Of a stretch of 64,000 bases of DNA, positions 51,116 to 61,571 are shown piece after piece. Positions within the stretch are counted from its first letter, which is position 1. Each line of letters begins with the position of its first letter. Source of the stretch: CAKOSP01 sp964369845 (GTDB lineage: Bacteria; Bacillota_I; Bacilli_A; RF39; UBA660). Position numbers and translations under genes: made by a program. Location of the stretch: positions 8,908 to 72,907 of the forward strand of contig CAYJFJ010000002.1 in assembly GCA_964369845.1 (NCBI GenBank). The letters are read 5' to 3'. The notes below the pieces were generated by a model, which was not told the origin of the DNA, did no database searches, and saw nothing but the letters and a program-made list of their open reading frames with translations.

Positions 51116-53020
51116 TTAATTTAACTGTAATAAAACTGTACCTTTTTCCTTCACATAAGTTCCACACTCTGGACTTTGATAAAATACTTCATTACCTTCA
51201 CCAGAAAATTCTACCGTAAAATTTTTTAAGTTATTTACCGCATCTTCATATGATAATCCTTCAACACATGGAGTTGATAAGTATTTTGTATCAAGCCATG
51301 TATATTCTCTTGGAATTACATCTGTGCTTGCTTCATAACCATATAAATCTATTGCTGTTGAAAAGATATTTTTAGCTACTGGAGCTGCGACTGTTCCTCC
51401 ATACTGCACTACATTTTTAGGACTATCTACTGCAACATATACTACTATTTCCGGATTATCTGCTGGCATAAAACCAATAAATGATAATATGTACTCTGTA
51501 GCTGAATATGCGCCGTCCACTACTTTTTGTGCTGTTCCAGTTTTCCCTCCTATTTTGTAGTTTTCTATATAAGCATTTTTTCCTGTACCATTTGCTACTA
51601 CACTTTCTAAAGCAAATCTTACTAGTTCGCTTGTTTCTTCACTTACTACACTGTGCTGCATAACAGGCTCCATTAATTGAATTAAAGCATTTGTTTCACT
51701 TTCAAGAAGTGATCCTACTATGTAAGGTGTGTATAAATAACCACCGTTTATTGCTGCACTTACTGCATTTACTTGCTGCACTGCCGTTACTGATACACCT
51801 TGTCCAAATGCTGTTGTTGCTGTTTCTACTGGTCCCATTTTTTCTATATCAAATAATATACCTGAAGATTCTCCGTTTAAATCTATACCTGTTTTTTCAC
51901 CAAAACCAAATAATTCAATATATTCCATTAACGTCTCTGTACCAAGTCTGTTTCCCATCTCTACAAATCCAGGATTGCATGAATTTTCTACTACTTCTAG
52001 AAATGATTGATCGCCATGACCTCCACTTTTCCAGCAGTGAAGTGTAGATCCTTCTACATTAATACTTCCTGAATCAAAATATCTATCTTCAAATAAATTT
52101 ATTACTTCTTCTTCAAGCGCTGAGGCAAGCGTCGAGATTTTGAAGGTAGAACCAGGTTCGAATGTAGCCCAAATTGGCAAATTACGATTAATAACTTCCA
52201 GTGAATACTCATTATAATTATTAGAATCAAATGTAGGTCTTGAACTCATAGCTAGCACTTCTCCAGTATTTGGATTCATTGCCATAATCATTGCTGATGC
52301 TGGATCATACATTTCTACTATTTTATCTAACTCATTTTCAACAGCTAACTGTAAATCTAAATCTATAGTTAACTGCACCGTAATTCCATTTACAGGCTCT
52401 TCATATATTTCTGCAAGTTCTAATTTATTTCCTTTACCATCCGAAAAATACTTTATTGATCCTGATTTTCCTGTTAAATACTCATCATAATATAACTCTA
52501 TACCTGATAATCCTTGATTATCTATACCAACATACCCTAAAACATGTGATAATAAATCTTCATATGGATAATATCTTTTAGATTCTTTTAATAAATAAAC
52601 TCCATCAATATTTAAATTATTTATTTCTTCTGCAAGTTCATAACTTAAATTTCTTCCTTCTGGATGTACTCTTTCTATCGATACGTTTTTATTAAAGTGC
52701 TCTAATAAGTTTTCATAATCCACATTTATTATTTCTGATATTTTTTTAGCCGCATCTTCTTTATTTTCTACTTGATTTGGTACTATAACTAAGGATGTAG
52801 TTGTAATATTATCAGCTAAAACTTCACCATCTCTATCTAAAATCAAACCTCTATCAGCTGAAACTGGTAAATTTCTACTCCATAAATTTTCTGCTAAAGT
52901 ATTTAATTTATCATATGAGAAAACTTGTATATAAAATACTCTGGCTATAATAATAATTAGCGAAATTACTATTACTATAAATACAAAACGAATTCTAACA
53001 TGCACATTATTTAAAAACAT
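51116..53020 (-). CDS. Class B penicillin-binding protein (FtsI/SpoVD type) with PASTA tail
   Basis: 634 residues. Short cytoplasmic tail and membrane helix (10-30), dimerisation domain, then the transpeptidase motifs S291-T-F-K, S347-C-N and K493-T-G. The last 60 residues form one PASTA domain (LSYEDAVNNLKNF, QSPECGTYVKEKGT). It crosslinks septal or side-wall peptidoglycan. Two PASTA domains are common in related proteins; one is present here. It lies next to mraY. The FtsI/SpoVD choice is not decided. Confidence 0.94.
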   Translation of the reverse strand: MFLNNVHVRIRFVFIVIVISLIIIIARVFYIQVFSYDKLNTLAENLWSRNLPVSADRGLILDRDGEVLADNITTTSLVIVPNQVENKEDAAKKISEIINVDYENLLEHFNKNVSIERVHPEGRNLSYELAEEINNLNIDGVYLLKESKRYYPYEDLLSHVLGYVGIDNQGLSGIELYYDEYLTGKSGSIKYFSDGKGNKLELAEIYEEPVNGITVQLTIDLDLQLAVENELDKIVEMYDPASAMIMAMNPNTGEVLAMSSRPTFDSNNYNEYSLEVINRNLPIWATFEPGSTFKISTLASALEEEVINLFEDRYFDSGSINVEGSTLHCWKSGGHGDQSFLEVVENSCNPGFVEMGNRLGTETLMEYIELFGFGEKTGIDLNGESSGILFDIEKMGPVETATTAFGQGVSVTAVQQVNAVSAAINGGYLYTPYIVGSLLESETNALIQLMEPVMQHSVVSEETSELVRFALESVVANGTGKNAYIENYKIGGKTGTAQKVVDGAYSATEYILSFIGFMPADNPEIVVYVAVDSPKNVVQYGGTVAAPVAKNIFSTAIDLYGYEASTDVIPREYTWLDTKYLSTPCVEGLSYEDAVNNLKNFTVEFSGEGNEVFYQSPECGTYVKEKGTVLLQLN

Positions 53021-53084
53021 TTCTTATCACCATTATAATTATATTAACTTGCTAGTTAATTATTATATTTTTTGTTCTATGCAT

Positions 53085-53117
53085 AAAAAAAATTGAAAGT
53101 TTTAACAATCAATTTTT
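53085..53117 (-). terminator. Terminator after the Ig-repeat protein
   Basis: AAAAATTGA / TCAATTTTT stem (53117-53109 with 53096-53088) with T8 on the minus strand, overlapping the stop codon. Confidence 0.8.
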
Positions 53118-56100
53118 ATTTTTCTAAACCTGTATACTTTCCAGTTCCGTTGCTTCCATAAAATTTATTTTCTACTAAATCATATAGACCCATTTCACCA
53201 GTTGAATTCAATTTAACTGGTATGTAATCTCTTATTACTTCACCGTTAGTAGCATCTGTTATTTTAAATGATTTTATTTTTCCGACTAAGTTTCTATTAT
53301 CAACTGCTCCACTTTGTAGTACGTTTGTTCCGCCTATTCTAATGTCAGTTTCATATTCAAGCGGAATTAATTTTTGCCCTACAACAGGGTAAGTTATGTC
53401 ATTTATTTTTAAACTAAATCTAGTAAAATACATTTTATACCAAACATTGTTTGATAAAATTGGAGAAAAACGTCTTGTAGGTCCACCATAAGCGTTATAT
53501 ACTCCTGATGGCATTACGTGTATTCCTATTGAATAGTTATAATCTAACCTTCCTCCAACTATCCATGAACCATTATTTTTTGAAGAATTAGTTACTAAAA
53601 ATTCTGATTCAAATATATAATCTCCAGTATTAGGTACTCCTGTTTCGATAAACTGAGTTCCATCACCTTCAACATACTCAAGTAATGTATAAGTATCCAA
53701 TACTACAATTGTAGTGTTTATAACGTTTGTAAGTCCTGCAACTGATGTAGCAGTACATGTAAGATCATGAGTTCCTACAGAAAGTGATGTTGTATCAATT
53801 ATGTTACAAATGAAAGTTCCTGTTGATGGACCAAATGATGTTTCAAAATAACTATAAACATCTACTTCTTGTTCATTTTCAATTTCTATTGGTTTTTTCT
53901 GACTAATTGATGGAATTGTTTGATCTATTTTTATTGTTTCGCTAAACGTTACTTCATTACCAGCGTTATCTTTTATTAAAATATTTACTGTTGTTCCAAT
54001 AGTATTACCATTAATTTCTGCAATATCTATAGTTGCATAATCTACTCCTGATACACTATCTATTCCAGATGGGTTTTGAATAGTTACATCTGAAGTATAC
54101 CATCCATTTGATCCAAGTGTTCCTATTATAACTAAATCTCCTAGCAATGGAAATTCTTTATCGATTTTAACTTCTTGACTTTCATTAGTTATGTGCCCTG
54201 CATTATCTTCTGTATTAAGTTCTACTGTAGTATTTGTAGTACTTCCAGTAATAATAGTAATATTAAGTTCAGATTCCTTAACTCCTGATATATCGTCTGT
54301 TCCACTTGTGTTTTCCACTGTAACATCTGATGTATACCATCCATTTTCACCTTCAGTTCCATTTAAAACTATTTCTCCTGAATCCGGGTTTTTTAAATCT
54401 ACTTTTATGTCAAATACTGCTGTTGCAACGTGACCTGCCATATCTAGTACTTGAAATTCTATTTGAGTTCCTGTTGTTTCATAGTCAATTACTACATCTA
54501 AAGCATTTAACGCTGAAGTATTGACTCCTGAAATTGCATCTGTTGCTATAATATTTTCAACTTCTACAATTGATGTATACCATCCGTTTGCTAAATTTCC
54601 TGTTAAATCATAACTATGAATAATTGGCGCCGTTTTATCTATTTTTAAATTTACTATTTCTGTTTTTATATTTCCTGCTTTATCTACTGCTGTTATTATT
54701 AAATCTGTTCCACTAGTTTCTTCTGTAAAAGAAGTTTTATTTGCAGAAACCGATACAACACCCGATAAATTATCTGTTGCTGTTGGTGTACTTACATCTA
54801 CATTAGATACATAATAATTATTTGATCCCTTTGTTCCAGAAATACTATAATTTACTACCGGAGCTGTTTTGTCTATTTTCACTAATACTTTTTCTTCTGC
54901 ATAGTTTCCTGCATTATCAGTTACTTTTATAGTAATATATTCACCTGTTGTTTCATTACTTAATGTTTCATTAATAATTTCTACATCTTTTATTCCTGAA
55001 ATGCTATCTACTACATCATAAGATGTTAATTCAACATCTGTATTATACCACTCTTTTGGTACTGAGTTATTTATTAAAATATTAGATATTTCTGGTTTAC
55101 TTTTATCTATATTATATACTTCACTACAAATTGTTTCAGTTAATTTACCATCATTATATGCATTTACACATATCTTCTTTGATCCTTCATCACTTAAAGA
55201 TATTTTCTCATCGTAAAGGGTAGCTGGATTACAAGTTTCATTTGAAGTTATGCAGTATTTAATATTATCTACATCTTCTAAAATATCTAAAGTGATATTT
55301 AAATTCTCATCATACCAAGCATTAGTTGCCTCTGAATCATTTTCAAAATCTACTGTAAATGCAACCTTAGTTATTGAGATATTTCTATTTATTAAAGTTT
55401 CATTTCCTGCTTTATCTACCGCTTTATAAGTCACAGTATACTCGCCTACTTTTGATGTATCTATATTACTATTTACAATCTCATAATCACCAGATAAACC
55501 TGATATAGAATCACTTACCAGTACACCATCATTCAAATTGATTTTTTCATTAACCTTTATATTTATATCAGTAATTCCTGTAAATATAGGTCCTTCTTTA
55601 TCTATTTTAACATTTTTAGAAGTTTCACTACTATTACCTGCTTTATCATATGTTATAAGTGATATATCATATGATTTTATACTTCCATTTACATTTTTAG
55701 TACTTAAAATTGATTTATCTATACCTGATGTTTCATCCGTTCCTTCTTTATAAGAAATATTTAAATCACTTGTGTACCATCCATTTAAACCTATAGTCCC
55801 ATCAATTATAATTTCTCCTACTATAGGATTTTCTTTATCTACTTTTATAGTAAATTCTTTTGCACTTACATTGCCTGCATTATCTATTGAAGTAATTATT
55901 ATTTTTTCTCCAGTTGTATCATAATTTATTTCATCAATATTTATAGTAGTTTCTTTTACTCCTGATAATTCATCTGTTGCATTAATATTTTCAATTACAA
56001 CATCACTTATATACCAACCATTTTCTCCAAGAGTTCCTTTTATCACACTTGTAGCAATTATAGGTGCTTCTTTATCTATTAAATAATTATCACTACAAAT

Positions 56101-56670
56101 TATTTCACTATAACTTCCATCACTATAAACTGCTTTTACACAAACTTTATTTGTATAACTACTTTGATTTAAGTTTATGTCTTCTTTATATTCATCTGAT
56201 GGAACACATTTTTCTTCAGTAGTTGTGCAGTATAATAATTTAGTTATATCTTCTTCATCATAACTAAGTGATACTGATACATCTTCATTAGTTAATTCAT
56301 TATCATTATCACTATTAAAGCTAACATCAAATGTCTTATCTCCTACATTACAATCAAAGTTTTTACCATCATATATACAGTATTTTTCTACTTTGTCTTC
56401 TTCTACTTCACAACCATAAAATTCAAGTATTCCTGCTGTATAAACCACTTTATCACAAGAATATTTTGAATCAATGTACTTCTCTGGAACTTTTCCTTCT
56501 TCTAAATTGTATTCATTTAAATTTGAATATAAATCTTTACCAAATTCGTAAAATGTTTCTGTTGGTTTAAAAACACAAGAAACAAGCATTAAAATAATTA
56601 TTATGATTATAATAATTACAGCTATAATTCTTTTTATCTTTCTTTTTTTATCTTCACTCATTTTACTCAC
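53116..56670 (-). CDS. Large membrane-anchored surface protein with eight Ig-like repeats
   Basis: 1184 residues. One membrane helix at about 12-34 (IIAVIIIIIIIILMLVSC), then Cys-rich start (YSCDKV, FYGCEVE), then eight Ig-like repeats of about 90 residues, each with a 'GSNGWYTSDVTIQ'-type strand, a 'DNAGN' or 'DKAGN' turn and 'KIDKTAPxI' link. The C-terminus (980-1184) is a lectin-like domain 'TLLEYVEGDGTQFIETG' ending 'NKFYGSNGTGKYTG', common in gut Firmicutes surface proteins. Probably a cell-surface rod or adhesin. No sorting motif. Single gene with its own terminator. Confidence 0.85.
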   Translation of the reverse strand: MSKMSEDKKRKIKRIIAVIIIIIIIILMLVSCVFKPTETFYEFGKDLYSNLNEYNLEEGKVPEKYIDSKYSCDKVVYTAGILEFYGCEVEEDKVEKYCIYDGKNFDCNVGDKTFDVSFNSDNDNELTNEDVSVSLSYDEEDITKLLYCTTTEEKCVPSDEYKEDINLNQSSYTNKVCVKAVYSDGSYSEIICSDNYLIDKEAPIIATSVIKGTLGENGWYISDVVIENINATDELSGVKETTINIDEINYDTTGEKIIITSIDNAGNVSAKEFTIKVDKENPIVGEIIIDGTIGLNGWYTSDLNISYKEGTDETSGIDKSILSTKNVNGSIKSYDISLITYDKAGNSSETSKNVKIDKEGPIFTGITDINIKVNEKINLNDGVLVSDSISGLSGDYEIVNSNIDTSKVGEYTVTYKAVDKAGNETLINRNISITKVAFTVDFENDSEATNAWYDENLNITLDILEDVDNIKYCITSNETCNPATLYDEKISLSDEGSKKICVNAYNDGKLTETICSEVYNIDKSKPEISNILINNSVPKEWYNTDVELTSYDVVDSISGIKDVEIINETLSNETTGEYITIKVTDNAGNYAEEKVLVKIDKTAPVVNYSISGTKGSNNYYVSNVDVSTPTATDNLSGVVSVSANKTSFTEETSGTDLIITAVDKAGNIKTEIVNLKIDKTAPIIHSYDLTGNLANGWYTSIVEVENIIATDAISGVNTSALNALDVVIDYETTGTQIEFQVLDMAGHVATAVFDIKVDLKNPDSGEIVLNGTEGENGWYTSDVTVENTSGTDDISGVKESELNITIITGSTTNTTVELNTEDNAGHITNESQEVKIDKEFPLLGDLVIIGTLGSNGWYTSDVTIQNPSGIDSVSGVDYATIDIAEINGNTIGTTVNILIKDNAGNEVTFSETIKIDQTIPSISQKKPIEIENEQEVDVYSYFETSFGPSTGTFICNIIDTTSLSVGTHDLTCTATSVAGLTNVINTTIVVLDTYTLLEYVEGDGTQFIETGVPNTGDYIFESEFLVTNSSKNNGSWIVGGRLDYNYSIGIHVMPSGVYNAYGGPTRRFSPILSNNVWYKMYFTRFSLKINDITYPVVGQKLIPLEYETDIRIGGTNVLQSGAVDNRNLVGKIKSFKITDATNGEVIRDYIPVKLNSTGEMGLYDLVENKFYGSNGTGKYTGLEK

Positions 56671-56749
56671 CTATATTATCATAAATAATTATAACATTTC
56701 ATAATATGTTTTGTATACTATTTTATAGTTATTATTATGAATAATTTTT

Positions 56750-56781
56750 AAAAAAACATGATAATTATTCATTACCATGTT
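56750..56781 (-). terminator. Terminator after the CNNM gene
   Basis: AACATG..ATTA / TAAT..CATGTT interrupted stem (56776-56781/56755-56760 and inner 4 bp) then T-run on the minus strand; it overlaps the end of the gene. Confidence 0.6.
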
Positions 56782-57799
56782 CTTCGTGAATGTCTCCTAC
56801 TATTTGAGCAAGTATATCATCCATTGTTACTATTCCTACTGATGCATTTTTATAGTCTGTTATAACTGCTATTTGTAAATTGTTTTTTTGCATTCTTTTA
56901 AATACTTCATTTATATATTTACTTTTTTTAATATATATTGGAGTTACCATAATTTTTTTAATATCATTTTTTTTATTATGTAAATTTTTCAATATATCTT
57001 TAACATACAAAATACCTACTATATCTTTGTCTTCTTCGTCAAAAACTGGAATTCTACTATATTTATATCCTTCCTCTGATAATATTTTCACTAAACTTTC
57101 AAATGAAATATTTACATTTATGCCAAAAATGTCTTCTTTTTTTATTATTACTTCTTCAATACCTTTATCATTAAATTCTAAGACATTATTTATAAATTCT
57201 TTTTCATACTCTAAAATAGCGCCTTTTTCTTCTCCATGATCTACTACCATTCTTATTTCTTCTTCTGTAACTATTACTTCATCATGTTCGCCAACACCAA
57301 ATAATTTTGATACAACATTAGTTACTTTCATTAAAAGATAAACAAATGGATATGTTATTACACTAACTATATTTAGAAAATTAATAGTTTTAAAAGAAAT
57401 TTTTTCACTATGTTTCATCGCTATTCTTTTTGGCACTAATTCTCCAAATATAAGCATTAGACATGATAGTAAAATTGTTATCAATATTATTGCCACTGCA
57501 TTTAACATATCATAACTTAAAAATGGAAATAACTTATGAAAAAGGGGAGCTAATTTATCTGCAAATGTATCAGATGCAAAGGCACTTGATAAAAATCCTG
57601 CAAATGTAATACCTATTTGTATAGTCGCTAAAAATCTACTTGGTGATTTTAACATTTTTTCTATTTCTATTGCTTTTTTATTTCCCTCTTTAGACATATT
57701 AGCAATTTTTACATCATTTAGTGATACAAAAGCCATTTCTATTGATGCAAATAATGCATTTAAACCTATTAATATTATTAAAATTACTATCTCAAACAT
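56765..57799 (-). CDS. CNNM/CBS-domain protein (HlyC/CorC family)
   Basis: 344 residues. DUF21/CNNM membrane part (1-185; start MFEIVILIILIGLNALFASIEMAF) and two CBS domains (EEVIIKKEDIFGI, VGIVTMDDILAQIV) near the end. Members transport or sense Mg2+/Co2+ or shape membrane ion balance. The usual C-terminal transporter-associated domain is absent or short. It follows a diguanylate cyclase gene by 24 bp, probably in one operon. AAGGAGAAG ribosome site. Confidence 0.9.
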   Translation of the reverse strand: MFEIVILIILIGLNALFASIEMAFVSLNDVKIANMSKEGNKKAIEIEKMLKSPSRFLATIQIGITFAGFLSSAFASDTFADKLAPLFHKLFPFLSYDMLNAVAIILITILLSCLMLIFGELVPKRIAMKHSEKISFKTINFLNIVSVITYPFVYLLMKVTNVVSKLFGVGEHDEVIVTEEEIRMVVDHGEEKGAILEYEKEFINNVLEFNDKGIEEVIIKKEDIFGINVNISFESLVKILSEEGYKYSRIPVFDEEDKDIVGILYVKDILKNLHNKKNDIKKIMVTPIYIKKSKYINEVFKRMQKNNLQIAVITDYKNASVGIVTMDDILAQIVGDIHEEHGNE

Positions 57800-57823
57800 A
57801 ACTTCTCCTTATAAACTCTACTT

Positions 57824-58465
57824 CTAGCTTCTCTTTCTAGAACTTCTGTTTTTTCTTTTCATTTCGTACAGTTTTTTATCTGCCTCTTTATAACTATCTT
57901 CATAGTCATCTAACTTTGCTACTCCATAACTAATTGATAATCCTGCAGGATTATCAAGCTGTAAATCTATATACTCTATTTTGTGTTTTATTAATTCCAT
58001 TCTACTTTTTATTAATTCTTCTGCGATTCCACTTAGAATAACTACAAATTCATCTCCACCAGTTCTTGCAACTATATCCCCTGCTCTTATACCAGACTTA
58101 ATAAATGTTACTACTTTTTTTAAAGTTTCATCTCCTTGGTGATGCCCATTATAATCATTTACATACTTAAAATTATCTAAATCCAAACAGACAATGTATG
58201 CCTGCTCTTTATTTATATTCATCAAGCTCTTTTTTAATCCACTTAAATTCAAAGCATTTGTAAGTGGATCTGTTATATTACATTCTTCAAGTACCACATT
58301 ATGTGTTAATAGCTTTTCGTTTTCTTTTTTTAATAATCTATTTTCTTCTTGTAAAGATTTATTTGTTTCTATAATTTTATTTACTTCTGATATAACATAA
58401 CGCATACCATAAACATTATTTTTATTTGCATTTACTAATATTTTGAAAATCCCATCGTAATTCAT
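57824..58465 (-). CDS. GGDEF diguanylate cyclase
   Basis: 213 residues from the ATG at 58465 (TGAGGTC ribosome site); an upstream ATG at 58552 would add a hydrophobic, low-complexity start and is rejected. A coiled-coil (SLQEENRLLKKENEKL) precedes the GGDEF domain with active site RTGGDEFVV and the inhibitory RxxD at RAGD, five residues before GGDEF. It makes c-di-GMP and should be feedback inhibited. No PilZ or EAL protein in the window. Confidence 0.9.
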   Translation of the reverse strand: MNYDGIFKILVNANKNNVYGMRYVISEVNKIIETNKSLQEENRLLKKENEKLLTHNVVLEECNITDPLTNALNLSGLKKSLMNINKEQAYIVCLDLDNFKYVNDYNGHHQGDETLKKVVTFIKSGIRAGDIVARTGGDEFVVILSGIAEELIKSRMELIKHKIEYIDLQLDNPAGLSISYGVAKLDDYEDSYKEADKKLYEMKRKNRSSRKRS

Positions 58466-58529
58466 CTTGACCTCATACTGTGCTTTTACAATATTATAAC
58501 ATGCGTTAACTAGATAATAAAGTTTTAAA

Positions 58530-58557
58530 TAAAAAAAACATAAATTATACATTTATG
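58530..58557 (-). terminator. Terminator after pflA
   Basis: CATAAAT / ATTTATG stem, perfect 7 bp (58557-58551 with 58545-58539), loop GTATA, then eight T on the minus strand. Confidence 0.85.
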
Positions 58558-59264
58558 CTTTCAAAATATTTTAAAAGTTCTTCACAAACTTTTTTATCCA
58601 TGTTAGGTGTTCCTTTTAATTTGTATTCTAAATTAAATTTTTCATATTTTGCTTCTCCATAATTATGATATGGTAAAAATTCTATTTTAGTAACATTTTT
58701 AATATCTTTTATATATTCTTTTAAACCTTTTATATATTCAAAATTATCATTTATTCCTGGTATTATTACTTGTCTTATCCAAATATTATTTTTATAGTTA
58801 GCAAGCTGATCTAAAAATAATGTGAAGTTATCAATTTCAAAACCTGTAATAAATTTATAACCATCTCTAGTAATATGCTTAATGTCTAATAAAAACAAAT
58901 CTACATATTCAAATAATTTAGTAAAATCTGAATTAACAGCTCCAGATGTATCAACTGCAATATGTATATTTTCTTCTTTAAGCATTTTACATATTTCAAG
59001 TAGAAAATCTAAATGAAGAAGAGGTTCTCCCCCTGAGAATGTTACTCCTCCTCCATTTTTAAAATAACTTTTATTACGAACTATTTTATCAAATACTTCT
59101 TTAGTTGTCATCTGTGTTCCTGGTGTTGCCCAAGTTTCTGGATTATGACAATAAATACATCTAATCGGACATCCACTTAAAAATATTACTGTTCTAATTC
59201 CTGGACCATCAACCATTCCAGCTGATTCAATCGAACTTACATATGTTTTTTTATAATTTGTCAT
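58545..59264 (-). CDS. pflA: Pyruvate formate-lyase activating enzyme
   Basis: 239 residues. Radical SAM protein with the cluster CPIRCIYC (C32, C36, C39) and VTFSGGEPLLH. It makes the glycyl radical on PflB with SAM. It overlaps pflB by 14 bp, so the operon is pflB-pflA. Confidence 0.95.
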   Translation of the reverse strand: MTNYKKTYVSSIESAGMVDGPGIRTVIFLSGCPIRCIYCHNPETWATPGTQMTTKEVFDKIVRNKSYFKNGGGVTFSGGEPLLHLDFLLEICKMLKEENIHIAVDTSGAVNSDFTKLFEYVDLFLLDIKHITRDGYKFITGFEIDNFTLFLDQLANYKNNIWIRQVIIPGINDNFEYIKGLKEYIKDIKNVTKIEFLPYHNYGEAKYEKFNLEYKLKGTPNMDKKVCEELLKYFESINV

Positions 59265-61479
59265 GGAAAGTTCTTTCGATTACTTCTGTTTGTTGTTCTT
59301 TCGTTAATCGATTAAATCTCACGGCATATCCTGATACACGTATTGTAAGTAGTGGATATTTTTCTGGATTATTCATAGCGTCTATTAAAGTTTCCTTAGA
59401 TAACACATTTACATTTAAATGATGTGCATCCTGTGCAAAATATCCATCTAGTAAACTTACTAAATTATTAATTTGAACTTCTCTATTTTCTCCTAAAGAT
59501 GCTGGTGTTATACTAAATGTATTTGACACTCCATCTTTACAACAATCTTTATAATCAATTTTAGCTACTGAATTAAGTGATGCTATTGCTCCTGTTTCAT
59601 CTCTATTATGCATTGGATTAGCTCCTGGTGCAAATGCAACTCCTTTTTTTCTCCCATCAGGTGTAGCACCTGTTTTTTTACCGTAAACAACATTCGATGT
59701 AATTGTTAATACTGATAAAGTCGGTTCTGCATTTTTATAACATTTATGAGATTTTAATTCACTAGAGAATTTTTCTAAAACTTCAATAGCTATACTATCT
59801 ACTGAATCGTTATCATTACCATATTTTGGGAAATCTCCTTCGATTTCAAAATCTATAGCTATTCCTTCTTCATTTCTAATTGGTTTAACTTTTGCATATT
59901 TAATTGCTGATAGTGAATCTGCTACTACAGAAATTCCAGCTACTCCATATGCCATATACTGATGAACTTTAGAGTCATGAAGTGCCATTTGTGCTGCTTC
60001 ATAAGCATACTTATCATGCATATAATGTATTATATTCATGGCTTTAGCATAAGTTGTACAAACTGTATTTATAACTTTAAAGAAGTTTTCTTTAACTGTT
60101 TCATAATCAAGTACTTCTGATGTATCTTTATCTATGTCATCAATTACTTTAATACCTTTAACTTCATCTACTCCACCATTAATTGCATATAAAAGTGCTT
60201 TTGCTGCATTACATCTAGCTCCAAAAAACTGCATATCTTTTCCAAGTCTCATTCCAGATACACAACAAGCTATTGCATAATCTTGTCCATATATAGGTCT
60301 CATCAAGTCATCATTTTCATATTGAATTGAATCTGTTAAAATTGAGATTTCTGCACAGTAATCTTTGAAATTTTTAGGAAGATTTTCACTCCATAAAATT
60401 GTCATGTTAGGTTCAGGTGATGGTTTTAAGTTTATAAGCGTATGTAAAAGTCTATATGCTGTTTTAGTAACCATACTTTTTCCAGTAGTTGTTGCTCCTG
60501 CAATAGATGCAGTAACCCAAGTTGGATCTCCTGAGAATAATTCATCATACTCTGGAGTTCTTAAATGTCTTACTAATCTAAGTTTAATAACTAACTGGTC
60601 TATAAGTTCTTGAACTTCTGATTCAGTTATTTCACCATTTTCAAGGTCACGCTCAAAATAAATATCTAAGAATGCATCAATTCTACCGAAACTCATTGCT
60701 GCTCCGTTATTTTCTTTTATTGCAGCTAAATAACCAAAATATGTCCACTGAACTGCTTCTTTAGAATTATTTGCAGGCTTACTAATATCATATCCATATT
60801 TTAAAGCCATTTCTTTAATTTCATTTAAACTTCTAATTTGAGTTGCTATTTCTTCTCTTAATTGAATTAAATCACTACTCATTTCACTTGAAGTTGTATT
60901 TTTATAATCTTTTTTCTTATCTTCAATTAATCTATCAATACCGTATAATGCTACTCTTCTGTAATCTCCAATTATTCTTCCTCTACCATAAGCATCTGGA
61001 AGTCCAGTTAATAAACCTACTTTTCTAGCTTTTAAAATATCTTCATCATATGCATCAAAAACTCCATCGTTATGTGTTTTTCTATACGAAGGAAAGTGTT
61101 TTTTTATTTCTCCGTTTAGTTCATATCCATAAGCATCTAAACTAGATAAAGCCATACGCATACCACCATACGGATTAACTATTCTTTTAAGTGGTGCATC
61201 TGTTTGAAGTCCTACTACTACTTCATTATCTTTATCAATATAACCAGCTTCAAAATTATTAACTCCACTTATAGCGTTTACTTCAATATCTAAAACACCT
61301 TTTTTAAGTTCTTCACTAATAAGGTTTTCATATTTTTCAACTACTACATTTGTTTTAGCTGTAGTTTCTTCTAAAAAACTTTTATCCCCTTCATAATTTT
61401 TATAATTTTCGTTAATAAAATTTTCTACATTTATTTCATTTTTCCAAATTTCACCAACAAAATTTTTCCATTCATTCAT
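59251..61479 (-). CDS. pflB: Pyruvate formate-lyase
   Basis: 742 residues from the ATG at 61479, which has a strong GAGGAGGAATAAC site. Active-site cysteines CCVSGMRLG in the middle, glycyl radical site RVSGYAVRF near the end. The enzyme splits pyruvate and CoA to acetyl-CoA and formate in anaerobic fermentation. A TTG/ATG frame from 61536 has no ribosome site. Promoter: TGTTAAAAT at about 61515-61507. Confidence 0.96.
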   Translation of the reverse strand: MNEWKNFVGEIWKNEINVENFINENYKNYEGDKSFLEETTAKTNVVVEKYENLISEELKKGVLDIEVNAISGVNNFEAGYIDKDNEVVVGLQTDAPLKRIVNPYGGMRMALSSLDAYGYELNGEIKKHFPSYRKTHNDGVFDAYDEDILKARKVGLLTGLPDAYGRGRIIGDYRRVALYGIDRLIEDKKKDYKNTTSSEMSSDLIQLREEIATQIRSLNEIKEMALKYGYDISKPANNSKEAVQWTYFGYLAAIKENNGAAMSFGRIDAFLDIYFERDLENGEITESEVQELIDQLVIKLRLVRHLRTPEYDELFSGDPTWVTASIAGATTTGKSMVTKTAYRLLHTLINLKPSPEPNMTILWSENLPKNFKDYCAEISILTDSIQYENDDLMRPIYGQDYAIACCVSGMRLGKDMQFFGARCNAAKALLYAINGGVDEVKGIKVIDDIDKDTSEVLDYETVKENFFKVINTVCTTYAKAMNIIHYMHDKYAYEAAQMALHDSKVHQYMAYGVAGISVVADSLSAIKYAKVKPIRNEEGIAIDFEIEGDFPKYGNDNDSVDSIAIEVLEKFSSELKSHKCYKNAEPTLSVLTITSNVVYGKKTGATPDGRKKGVAFAPGANPMHNRDETGAIASLNSVAKIDYKDCCKDGVSNTFSITPASLGENREVQINNLVSLLDGYFAQDAHHLNVNVLSKETLIDAMNNPEKYPLLTIRVSGYAVRFNRLTKEQQTEVIERTFHDKL

Positions 61480-61506
61480 TGTTATTCCTCCTCGAACATT
61501 TATAAT

Positions 61507-61515
61507 TTTAACATA
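61507..61515 (-). promoter_or_regulatory. Extended -10 promoter of pflB
   Basis: ATGTTAAAAT on the minus strand about 25 bp before the ATG at 61479; poor -35. Confidence 0.55.
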
Positions 61516-61571
61516 TTTCGATTTGAAAAAAAACATTTTTTTAGAAAAATTTTGCCCTATTTTACTAATAT

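Noticed and set aside
51691..52047. Leucine-rich plus-strand frame opposite the PBP
   Set aside because: No ribosome site and low-complexity Leu/His composition typical of an antisense frame; the PBP motifs on the other strand are all intact.
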